Positions 23,288 to 31,940 of a stretch of DNA of 64,000 bases are shown piece after piece (the stretch's first letter is position 1; each line of letters opens with the position of its first letter). Under the pieces are notes generated by a model that saw only the letters and a list, made by a program, of their open reading frames with translations, was not told where the DNA came from and searched no databases. A program made the position numbers and the translations under genes. The stretch lies in contig JAKLFY010000009.1 of the NCBI GenBank assembly GCA_022710935.1, positions 1 to 64,000 of the forward strand. The letters are read 5' to 3'. The stretch comes from Verrucomicrobiota bacterium (lineage in GTDB: Bacteria > Verrucomicrobiota > Verrucomicrobiia > Limisphaerales > J093).

Positions 23288-24289
23288 TCATTGCAGGACG
23301 TAGCGACCGGTCTTCAGCGTGCCCACCCGCTTCACCAGTCCGGCTTTCACGAGCGGACGCAGCAAATCCATCGCGCCCTGCTTGGACACCTTCAGCGCCG
23401 CCCAGAGTTCGGCTGGCGTCATTCCCCCGCCCCTGCCGAGCAGCTTGAGCAACTGTTCCTGCCGCGGACGCAGCACCACCTTCTCGCGCGCCGAGGTGAC
23501 GGAAAGCTGCCCCATCCGCTCCCACACCCGCTCCAGCGTCTGCTGCAAACCCTCCGCGCAATACTCGAGCCACGAGGTCAGGTCGTCGCCCTCGCGCCGC
23601 ACCGCGTCCAGCGCCGCGTAGTAGCGCGGACGGTCCTCCCAGTAAAACTCGTCCACCGCGAAGATGTGATGCGAATCGAAGCCGCGCCGGTAAAGCTCCC
23701 ACAACGCCAGCGCCCGGCCCGTCCGCCCGTTGCCGTCGGCGAACGGATGAATCGTCTCGAAGCGATGATGCACGATGGCCGAACTCAAGACCGGAGAGAG
23801 GCCCGGCGCATCCTTGTTCCACCACTCCAGCAGTTCGAACATCAGGCCCGACACGTCCTCCGGCGGTGGCGGCACGAATGGGCCCACCCGCACCCGGATC
23901 GTGCGGTAGCGGCCCGCCTCGCCCTGGTCCATCACCGCGCCGGCGATGATGGCATGCAACCGGAAAGTGTCCACGTGCGTCAGCCGCTTCTTCGCAGCGT
24001 GCTTCTCGACATGCCGGAGGGCGGCGAAATAATTCAGCACCTCGCGCCGTGCCCGCTCCGGGGCGGCCACCGTTGCGCCTTCCTCCAGCGCGCGGACTTC
24101 CTCCAGCGTCAGGGGGTTGCCCTCGATGGCGGTCGAACTGTGTGTGTTGCGCGCCCGCGTGTCCTTTTGGAGCGCCGGAATCCACGGCACTTGCAACGCC
24201 GCACCCTGAATCCGCTCCCGCAATGCCGCGATGCCCTCCACCCGCGCCAGCAGGCCGGGCGTGATGGTGAATTGGGGCTGGTAACTCAT
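23288..24289 (-). CDS. Class II Fic-domain protein (Fic2)
   Basis: A 333-residue Fic protein with HPFADGNGRT at residues 181-190 and the inhibitory motif S52-x3-E56-G57 (SSTAIEGNPL), both complete, so it should be an active, self-inhibited AMP-transferase-type enzyme. A C-terminal winged helix (GGGMTPAELWAALKVSKQGA) may bind DNA or regulate the enzyme. It shares architecture with Fic1 but the two are far from identical, so they are not a recent duplication. Upstream lie an 11-bp repeat array and hsdR tag a; tag b follows its stop by 7 bp. Confidence 0.88.
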   Translation of the reverse strand: MSYQPQFTITPGLLARVEGIAALRERIQGAALQVPWIPALQKDTRARNTHSSTAIEGNPLTLEEVRALEEGATVAAPERARREVLNYFAALRHVEKHAAKKRLTHVDTFRLHAIIAGAVMDQGEAGRYRTIRVRVGPFVPPPPEDVSGLMFELLEWWNKDAPGLSPVLSSAIVHHRFETIHPFADGNGRTGRALALWELYRRGFDSHHIFAVDEFYWEDRPRYYAALDAVRREGDDLTSWLEYCAEGLQQTLERVWERMGQLSVTSAREKVVLRPRQEQLLKLLGRGGGMTPAELWAALKVSKQGAMDLLRPLVKAGLVKRVGTLKTGRYVLQ

Positions 24290-24307
24290 GCCCGTCAGTG
24301 TGCCGAT

Positions 24308-24351
24308 GGGTCAATCCTGGGTCAAGCGTCGGTCAAGTATCAGTCAAGTTG
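24308..24351 (+). repeat. Four tandem 11-bp repeats upstream of Fic2
   Basis: Units on the plus strand are GGGTCAATCCT, GGGTCAAGCGT, CGGTCAAGTAT and CAGTCAAGTTG, matching the array upstream of hsdR in consensus, period, copy number and orientation. The array ends 19 bp before the Fic2 ATG (minus-strand gene). It probably binds a regulator that controls both hsdR and Fic2, or is the mark of a shared insertion event. Confidence 0.7.
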
Positions 24352-24365
24352 CCACACTGTGCCCA

Positions 24366-24451
24366 CCCTCGATCCACTGCCAGCCCATCGCGTTGAGCTG
24401 CTCGCGGAACGGGCGCTCGGCCAGGTCGCATTCCCAATGGACTGTGCGCAT
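24366..24451 (-). repeat. hsdR 5'-end repeat, copy a, with a 35-codon ORF
   Basis: The ATG at 24451 follows the stop of the AAA-ATPase remnant by 5 bp. The frame reads MRTVHWECDLAERPF and AMGWQWIEGG, matching the start of HsdR, then stops at 24344 near the edge of the 11-bp repeat array. It is the most diverged of the four copies and thus perhaps the oldest. Confidence 0.72.
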
Positions 24452-24456
24452 TCGCT

Positions 24457-24885
24457 TTACGCTTCGGCCTCCTGTCGGCGGATGAAATCCCCGAGCAGGG
24501 GCACGGCGAAGGAGTAGCGCCCGTGCCGGTTCTTATACAGCAATCCGTACTCCATCAGTTTGCCGAGAATCTGGTTCACATGGCCTGCGCTGAACGGTTT
24601 CGCCAGCTTTTGCGATTGCTCGACAATCTCCTGCACGGTGAACTCGACGTCGCACTTGGGCAGTGCCGCCACCAAAGCGAGCAACTGCCGCTGGCGATCC
24701 GTCACCCGATTCCAGCGACCGGCGAAGAAATCCGAATCCAGCTTGCGCACCGTCTGTTTGACTGTCACCACCGGGTTCACGGCGCCGCTGGCCTTCTGCT
24801 GCAAATACGTGTCGAACATCTCGCGGCAGAGAAACTGGATGAAATAGGGATAGCCGCCGGAGTGCCGGATGATCTCCGTCGCCGA
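24457..24885 (-). pseudogene. C-terminal fragment of an AAA-type ATPase
   Basis: The frame reads RHSGGYPYFIQFLCREMFDT and then a winged-helix domain (VNQILGKLMEYGLLYKNRHG) ending RRQEAEA. This is the C-terminal lid plus winged helix of an ORC/STAND-like ATP-binding protein; the Walker A and B region is gone. The frame is closed by a stop at 24898, just upstream of the recognisable part. The internal ATG at 24819 could still give a 120-residue winged-helix protein, but I judge it a remnant. Confidence 0.55.
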
Positions 24886-25011
24886 CAGACACCGTCTTCA
24901 CTCGCGTCGTCGGGGGACGAGCCGTCCCCTCTCCAGCCTTTCCGCCTTCATGAATTGGCGGTGCTCGCAGCCTTTGAGGAGGTGACACTTCTTTCAGAAA
25001 GAAAAGCAGTT

Positions 25012-25079
25012 GACAGAGAGTGGCACACCCCGTCCGTGCAGAGGGCGGTCAGACCTCGCGAGAGGACTGCCATGCGGGT
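25012..25079 (+). repeat. Dispersed 68-bp repeat, copy 2
   Basis: Gapless match, 58 of 68 positions, to 4928-4995. It ends 105 bp before the chosen GTG of the giant secreted-protein gene and is followed closely by the hairpin at 25087. Confidence 0.6.
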
Positions 25080-25086
25080 CAGACTT

Positions 25087-25126
25087 GTCACGGATGGAGC
25101 CGGACCCTACTATCCGGCTCCGTGAC
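25087..25126 (+). other. GC-rich stem-loop downstream of the 68-bp repeat
   Basis: GAGCCGGA pairs with TCCGGCTC around an 8-nt loop, and the outer GTCACG pairs with CGTGAC, leaving a small bulge on the left arm. It may be a terminator for leftover rightward transcription or a leader structure of the next gene; no T-run follows. Confidence 0.4.
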
Positions 25127-25184
25127 CCCTCAATGTCGTCCGTGCTTCGGCCCGCGGTTACGTCCTGATCCTCGACTCACCACC

Positions 25185-28100
25185 GTGTCAACGGGCCATC
25201 CTGGTCCGTTCGCCTCCCGGCCCCGGCGAGAAGCGCGGTGGCCCATCGCCCTGGCGCTGCTGCTGGCCGCGTTACCGGGCCGCGGCGATCAGGTTCGCTG
25301 CGTCTTCGAGGCCGTGGATCGCCAGCGCCTGGCGGTGCACGGCATGTCGACCGGCGCGAACTGGGTCAGCCGCCTCGACCTGGTCGTCAAGCGGCCGGAC
25401 AACCAGGAGCAAATCCTGCTGACGGCGCAGCTCCCGCCTCCGACTTGCCAGATCGGGGTGATGATTCTCGACGGGGAGGCGATGTTGACCAACATGGTGG
25501 AGGGGACCTATCGCTGCTTCATCCGGCAGATCGCCTATCCCGGGTGCAACGGAGCCGGAGCCACCACCAACGATCATCCGGTCGTCTACGAGACCTCGCC
25601 CGGCAAACGCTTGAACGGTCTGCTCGACCAGGACGAAGTGGTCGAGAACATCGATGGCCTGCACGTGGGAGAAGTGGTGGTACCCGCCGGCCTGACGCTG
25701 AGTGTGCGCAAGACGCGGGTCCAGTCGGGCGGCCCCGTGGACGTGAACGGCGAACTGGTGCTCGAGGAATGCACGGGCGATCTGCGCCTGGGGCTTTCCA
25801 GCAGCACTAGCGCGGGGCGCGTTCGCATCGAGCGCAGCGAACTGGCGGTGTTGAACGTGGGCGGCTTGCGCGAGGCGGAATTCGAGCAATGCACCGTCGC
25901 GGGGGACGTGAACTTGACCGGCGAGCATCTCCGCGCTTCGTTCACCGACTGCACCGTCACCCAGACCCTGCGCGCCGATACGCTGGTGTCCGTCGATTGG
26001 AAGCGGGGCCGGCTGCCGGGGCAGTGCTTTTTGCGCGATGTCAGCCAGGCTTCCTTCGCGGACTGTGAACTTAGGCTGCAGGCCGTCGAGCGGGGCGAAC
26101 TGACGTTGACCGACTGCACGCTGCTCGCGCTCGAGTGCGCCGACCTGGACGCCGCCAGCTTGGAGCGTTGCCACCTCGCCGGCGGCTGCAAATTGGGCAC
26201 CGGCCTCACGACCGGCGGGGTCAAGCGCATCCAGGTGACCGACTGTGTCTGGACTGGTCTCGACAAGAGCCTCCAACCGATCGAGACCTGCCGCGTCGAG
26301 CGATCGGACTTCTACGGCGCCGTGATCGAGGTGATCGCTGCCGGCGCGAACTGCACACTCGAGAACAACATGTTCGAGACCACCCTGCTCGTCCGGTGTC
26401 CGACCGCCCAACCCGTGTTCCCCACCATCCGCGCGAACAGTTTCCTCGGCCTCGTCTCGGTGTACCTCGTGGACGGCCAGGGCAAGGACCTGGGCGCGCC
26501 GTCCGGCTTTTCGCTCGCCGGCAACTACTGGGGATCGGCACGAGGCCCCGCGGGTGCGACACCCGATCGCCGGTCCGGCTGGCTGGATGGCTGGCTGGGG
26601 GGCCGCATGCTCCTACCCTTCGGCCACCAACTACGCCGCGACGGGCCGCACGACGGCGTCGTCGCTGCCGCAATCGATCCGGCCCCTCCCGCCGGTCTGG
26701 GTCCGCGGCGCCCGGATGGGTCAGAATGTGCTGGGTTCTGTGGCGGGACAACAGGCCCCCATGCGCCAGGGGCGCGACACGCTGGCCTGCTACGACCTGA
26801 AAACCACGGCCGAGAGTCTGTCGGGACTCCGCTTCTGGCTGGTCTGCGGCGACGACGAGGCCCGCCCGATCGCACCGCTGGATCCGGCCTTCGAGGTGCG
26901 GCGCGATTACGGCCGGCCCATCGCTGCGCCTGTGGCCGGGAACGAGCGTCGCACCCTCAACTTCATCATCCCCGCCGATCGCACGCGCACCAACGGCTTC
27001 ACGGTGCAGCTTTGGATGGATAACACGAGCCTCACCGGCTATCGGGATACGGGCCGGGTCCAGCGACTGGGCGAGAGCACTCATCTGGGATTCGACCCGC
27101 CGCCAAGCCGCCCGCTGGTGGTCGGCGTGATCGGCACGCAAGTCTCCGTCGGCGGCTACAAACCCGCCCCCGACCCGGGAGCGAGCAGCAAGGTCGCGAC
27201 GCACCTGCAGGAGGCGATCCCCGCGCTCTGGCCCTTAACGACGAATGACTTTCGGATCGTGCGTGACCTGGGCGACTACCTCTACGAGGGCGAAAACACT
27301 GTTGGCTGGCTGTTTTCGCGCACGGCATCGGTCGGCCTGCAAACCTACCTCGCGTGGGGGTTGTCGCGCTTCATCGAGGAGTACAACGCTTCCGCGCCGC
27401 AGAAACTCGACTTCCTTGTCGCCGTGGTGCCCGCCGGCTCGCTCTCCGGCGCTTACGGCGTCACGACCGCACGGTGGCATCGCATCTGCCTGGTGGACGA
27501 ACGCCATCCCTGGGCCGCGCTCCACGAACTCGGTCATTGCCTGGGCCTGTACATGGACACCGAACAGTACGACCTGCCCGATGGCCCGGACGGTCGCGGC
27601 AATCTGATCGATAACGTGCCCGGAGCCGACATGGGCGCCCGGCTGCAGGATATGACCGCGTTCGTTCCCGAGGCGGGAGCCCGCTTCACCCAGTTGGGCG
27701 GGCGTCGCATCGGGCACTTCCCGTTCGGGGTGGACCCATCCATGCACGATCTCATGGGGAACAACGCGCAGCATTGGATCGTGCCGACCACGCTCGCCGA
27801 TATACGAGCCGCCCTGCGCGGCGTGCTCGGCGTGCAGCCGGGAGCCGCCCTGGCCGGCGCGCCTCCGCCGACCCGGGGCGGCCGGCTGCTGTTCTCCGGC
27901 CTGCTCGAGCACGGTCCGATCCCCCAGTACAAGGTTTCCGGCTACCGCCTGGTCCCGGAGAGCCTCTCGTGCCGGGCGACCACGGACCAGATCAAATCGC
28001 CGATCCACAACACGTACACCGACTACCTCGGCGCCTTCGTCGCCTATGACGATTGGGGTGACACGGTGTCCATCCAATCCATCCGGCACGCCATTCCGCA

Positions 28101-30124
28101 GTCCTTCCGGCCCGAGATCGCGTTCTGGACCCAGACGTTCGAGCTGCCGGGCGACGCGATTCGCTACGAACTGCGCAACACCTTCACGGGCGAACTGCTG
28201 TTCAGCCAGAGCCTGAGCGACGCAAACCTTCAGACCTCACTGCAAGGGCCCGCGCCGGGCACGGTCCTGCCCGAGGCGGTGGCCTTGCACTGGTCGGCCA
28301 CCGCGAATGGCCTGCCGGACGGCTCCCTCCGCAGCCAGCTCTACTTCTCGGCCGATGGACTTCAGAACTGGATTCCGCTGGGCAGTGAACTCCGCGCGCC
28401 GGACGTGGCCTTGTCGTCGCTGGCCTTACCCCCGTCGTCCCAACTCGCGTTCCAATTGGTCACGTCCGACGGATTCCGGGTGGTGGCGCGGCAATTGACG
28501 GCCTTGACAGTCGCGGACCGTGCGCCCGGGGTGATCATCCGCTCGCCCACCCCGGGGGCGACCGGACCGGGTGACGCCGGGTGGACCCTCGACGCCCATG
28601 CGATCGATCCCGAAGAAGGACTCTTGTCAGCCGGTCGCTGGACGTCGTCGCGCGACGGACTGGTGGGCACGCAAGCGTTGCTCGAGGAGGTGCGCCTGAG
28701 CGAGGGCGCGCACACGTTGACGTTCGCGACGCAAGATTCGAAGGGGCACGTGGCCCAAGCCACCGTCCACGTCACCGTCGGCCCCGACCCGGCGACGGAC
28801 CTGCACCTCGGACCGGCAGATCTGGAACTGAGCATCAGCGGCGCCGACCCGGCCCTGGAAACCTCCGGCCATTTGCAGCGGGGACGGGCGAACCTGCTCA
28901 CCTTGACCGCGCAGAACCAGGGCTTCACGAACCGTATCCGGCTGCGGTTGTTCGTCACCCCCCCCGACCGGAAACGAGAGCCTGCTCAGCGAGCAAACCG
29001 TGGACGCCGCACCGTTCGCCCGTCCGTGGGCACGGTTCAGTTACTGGCCTTCCGCGCAAGGCACTCACCGGTTTCGCGGGCAGATCGAGTCGTTGGTTCA
29101 GACCGATCCCAACCCGGCCAACAATATCCGGGAATGGACCTACGAGAACCTGCCGCCGGCGGCGTTTGGCGGACGCTGGGTCGTGTACACCGGCACGCCG
29201 GTGGTCCTCCCCGTGCGCGCCACCGATCCCGACGGCGACGCGCTGAGTTGGACCGTGACGGACCTGCCCGCCCACGGGCAGTTGACGCAGTCCGGCGCGG
29301 AGTGGACGTACACGAGCGCCACCTACGTCGGGCCCGACCGCTTCCAGTTCAAAGTCAGCGACGGGCTGCGCGACTCGCCCGCCGCGACGGTCACGCTCGA
29401 CGTGGTCCGCCCGCCCGGCTACCTCTCCTATCCGATCATCACGAGTTACCTTTCGCCGGCGGCCATTGTCGGGCTGCCTTTTGAATACCAGATCACGGCA
29501 GAACGCGCGCCGACCAGCTTCGAGGCGTCCGGACTGCCCAGCCCGCTGGTCCTCGACTCCCACACGGGCATCATCTCGGGCCGGCCGGCCGCGGCGGGCA
29601 CGTATTCGATCAAGCTGACGGCCCGCAATGCCGCCGGCAGCGGCAGCGCCTATCTCCGTTTGTTGGTCCGAACGAACAGTCCCGCCAACGTGTACGCGGC
29701 CTGGGCGGGCAACTGGGGGTTGACGGCGGGGCAGGCGCCGAAGAACGGCGATTTCGACGGAGATGGAACGATCAACCTCATCGAGTTCGCCCTGGGCCTT
29801 TCCCCGACCGAGCCCGACCAGGTGTCCGACGTGGTGGTGCCGGCCTTCGCGAAGGACGCCTTCACGGTGACCTACCGCCAGCGCTCGGGGGGCCAGGGAG
29901 ATGTCGGTCAGAACTACACTGCCGACGGTTTGCTCTACCGGATCGAGTACACGGCTGACCTCGCTGCGGGCACCTGGAGTTCAGGGCCAAACTTCGTTCA
30001 GTTGGTCCCCGGCCACCGCATCCCGATCGGCAGCGACATGGAAGAAGTCGCCGTCCAACTCAACCCCAGCCTCGTGGCGCGCGCGCGCGGTTTCCTGCGT
30101 CTGATCGTCGTCGACGGCCCGTGA
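25185..30124 (+). pseudogene. Giant secreted beta-helix/metallopeptidase-like protein, two frameshifts
   Basis: One gene read in three successive frames, about 1645 residues if repaired. The chosen GTG at 25185 gives a signal peptide (WPIALALLLAALPGRG). First comes a cysteine-bearing right-handed beta-helix (to about 26560). The second frame carries a zinc-peptidase-like HELGHCLGLY (27523 on). The third frame has a cadherin/Ig-like domain (VRATDPDGDALSWTVTD), a putative-Ig domain, and a calcium-binding/verrucomicrobial C-terminal module (NGDFDGDGTINLIEFALGLS). Frame changes coincide with a G6 run (26597-26602) and a C8 run (28958-28965); removing one base at each restores a continuous protein. 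This could be assembly error, phase variation or decay. A GTG at 25020 inside the repeat is an alternative start. Confidence 0.7.
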
Positions 30125-30152
30125 ACGGGCACGGTGCCCGCCCCCTTTCCCT

Positions 30153-31481
30153 TTACCCGTTCAGGGTCCAGCCGGGACGGTAGGTGCGCCGCAACAGGGC
30201 CTCGGCGTCGGGATGATCGGTCACCCGCCCGGCGGCGCCATCATAAGCGATCTTCTTGCCGACGCGGTAGGCGACCAGGCCGAGCAGCATCGTCTCGATC
30301 ATGTTGCCGCTGTATTCACAGTCGCACGAGGTCTTCAGGTTCCCCTTGCAGGCGTCGATCCATTCCTGCTGGAAACCGCGCATCTTCGGCAGCACGGCCT
30401 CCTTGGCGCGCGGTTTGTAGTAGGTCAGGTCCGCCTTGTCGCCGCCGGGGTAGAGCACGCGCGAGGTGAAGTCCGAAACGAGGAAGCCCTTGCTGCCCTC
30501 GAACAGCGCGCCGTGGTCGATCTTCGTCAGGTCGATGCAGCGGTTGGGGGACTCGGGCATCGCGCCGCCCTGATACCAGGACACGCGGATGGGCGGGCGC
30601 GCCTGGTTGGCCGGGAAATCGAAGTGCATCTCCAGTCGGACCGGGGTGACTTCGGGATGAAACGGGTCGCCTTTGGCCTCGGCCGAAGTGGGGAGAGCGG
30701 CATCGATGGCGTTCCAGGCGATGTCCATCGTGTGGCTGCCCATGTCGCCCACCTGGCCGCTGCCGAAGTCCCAGTACATGTTCCACTGCAGACAGTTCAT
30801 TCCCGGCCCGCCCGAGAAGTACCCGGGGTTGTAGGGATGAAACGGGGAGGGGCCGATCCAGAGGTCGTAGTGGAGGTGCTTGGGCGGCTCGCCCTCTGCG
30901 GGAAGATAGCCGGGCCGCGGGATCTGGCGATTGCCCCAGGCGCAGACGCTCTCGAGTTCGCCAATCGCGCCGTCGAGCACCAACTCGCGCACGCGGTTGA
31001 AGTTCTCGAATTCGTGCCGCTGGGTGCCGACCTGGGTGGCGACCTTGTGCTTGTTCTTGAGGTAATTGGCCCGCACCACCCGCGCTTCCTCGACGCTGTT
31101 GCCCATCGGCTTTTCGAGGTAGAGATGGTGCCCGCGATTCAAGGCCCAGTTGCCGACGAAGGCGTGGGTGTGATCGGCGGTACAACAGACCACCGCGTTG
31201 ATATCCTTCTGGTCCAGACACTGGCGCCAGTCCACGTAGGTCTTGGCCTGCGGAAAGCGCTTGGCGCCAAACGCAAGATGCTCCTCGTTCACGTCGCAGA
31301 GCGCCACCACGTTCTCCCGCCCGATGGCGCCGAAGTGGGCTTCACCCCGCCCCCACGTGCCGATCAAGGCAATGTTCAACTTGTTGCTGGGCGCGTCGGC
31401 CCCGAACAGCCGCGTGTGCGGCAGGATCAGCATGGCGGTGCCGGTTGTGGCTGCGGATCGAAGGAATTGGCGTCGTTTCAT
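30153..31481 (-). CDS. Gfo/Idh/MocA family oxidoreductase with RR-type export signal
   Basis: A 442-residue NAD(P)-dependent sugar oxidoreductase-like protein. An RR signal (MKRRQFLRSAATTG) is followed by a Rossmann fold (KLNIALIGTWGRGEAHFGAI) and the catalytic EKP motif at residues 113-115 (YLEKPMGN). The C-terminal alpha/beta domain has the family's DMGSHTMDIAWNAIDAALP. Exported Gfo/Idh proteins are abundant in Planctomycetes and Verrucomicrobia and probably keep their cofactor after folding in the cytoplasm. The ATG at 31481 fits the signal peptide; the frame upstream to 31904 belongs to an unrelated remnant. It is similar in plan to the protein at 31941 but not a recent duplicate. Confidence 0.88.
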   Translation of the reverse strand: MKRRQFLRSAATTGTAMLILPHTRLFGADAPSNKLNIALIGTWGRGEAHFGAIGRENVVALCDVNEEHLAFGAKRFPQAKTYVDWRQCLDQKDINAVVCCTADHTHAFVGNWALNRGHHLYLEKPMGNSVEEARVVRANYLKNKHKVATQVGTQRHEFENFNRVRELVLDGAIGELESVCAWGNRQIPRPGYLPAEGEPPKHLHYDLWIGPSPFHPYNPGYFSGGPGMNCLQWNMYWDFGSGQVGDMGSHTMDIAWNAIDAALPTSAEAKGDPFHPEVTPVRLEMHFDFPANQARPPIRVSWYQGGAMPESPNRCIDLTKIDHGALFEGSKGFLVSDFTSRVLYPGGDKADLTYYKPRAKEAVLPKMRGFQQEWIDACKGNLKTSCDCEYSGNMIETMLLGLVAYRVGKKIAYDGAAGRVTDHPDAEALLRRTYRPGWTLNG

Positions 31482-31605
31482 GGTGGAGGGGTGCGAATGG
31501 ACTTCAGTTCTCTCACAGGTTGTCGATTCGCGCGGCACCCTACCGAACCGATGGAGCCGACACAACGGAAAAGGACGGGCATAGGCGGCCCTCACGGCGA
31601 TGGTT

Positions 31606-31904
31606 TCAGTGATTGGCCGAGGAAGTCGCGATAGGCGAATCGCCCGATGAGCCATACCATCGTCTGAAGATTCGATGGGTCTGGTAGACCCGCTGCCGCA
31701 ACTCAGGACACCGCACCGCATCGGCGCCGGCCTTGGCAGCCTTGGTCGCGGCTTGCTCGATCTTCTCCAGAGGCCGGCGATCGAGTCGGCGAAGATCATC
31801 TGGACGTCCGTCACGCGCAGGCGTTTCGGAGCAGAGATTGCGGAGTTCGGATTCACAGCATGGTCCAGTTGACTTGCTGGGCATGCAGTCGATCCGCGGC
31901 ACAT
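31606..31904 (-). pseudogene. Frameshifted small ORF of unknown function
   Basis: Two overlapping frames complement each other: the first gives VTDVQMIFADSIAG, the second continues PLEKIEQAATKAAKAGADAV and then RQRVYQTHRIFRRWYGSSGD to a stop at 31606. A one-base insertion near 31785 would join them into a coherent amphipathic-helical tail. I do not recognise the family. It sits in the 460-bp gap between two oxidoreductase genes. Confidence 0.3.
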
Positions 31905-31940
31905 CAGCCATTGCGGGCAGCAGGAGCTCGAGCGGATGCT

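Larger units (their letters stand above)
24886..25184. other. Intergenic region at island edge with hairpins and dispersed repeat
   Basis: No gene is seen. It contains a perfect 7-bp-stem hairpin GGGGACG-AGC-CGTCCCC (24913-24929), the second copy of the 68-bp dispersed repeat (25012-25079) and a larger imperfect inverted repeat (25087-25126). It marks the boundary between the minus-strand defence island and the plus-strand secreted-protein gene. Confidence 0.5.

Noticed and set aside
18609-24451. hsdR tags as integron attC sites or a CRISPR array
   Set aside because: No integrase is present, the tags are coding-like with no attC-type folded structure, copies are 2-3 kb apart and diverged, and there are no regular spacers.
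24819-25125. The GTG at 25020 in the dispersed repeat as start of the giant gene
   Set aside because: It would put a repeat-derived, Cys- and Arg-rich 55-residue segment before the signal peptide; the GTG at 25185 is more natural. Kept only as an alternative.
13787-25184. Prophage or integrative element covering the island
   Set aside because: No integrase, terminase, capsid or transposase gene and no flanking tRNA or att-like direct repeat could be found.
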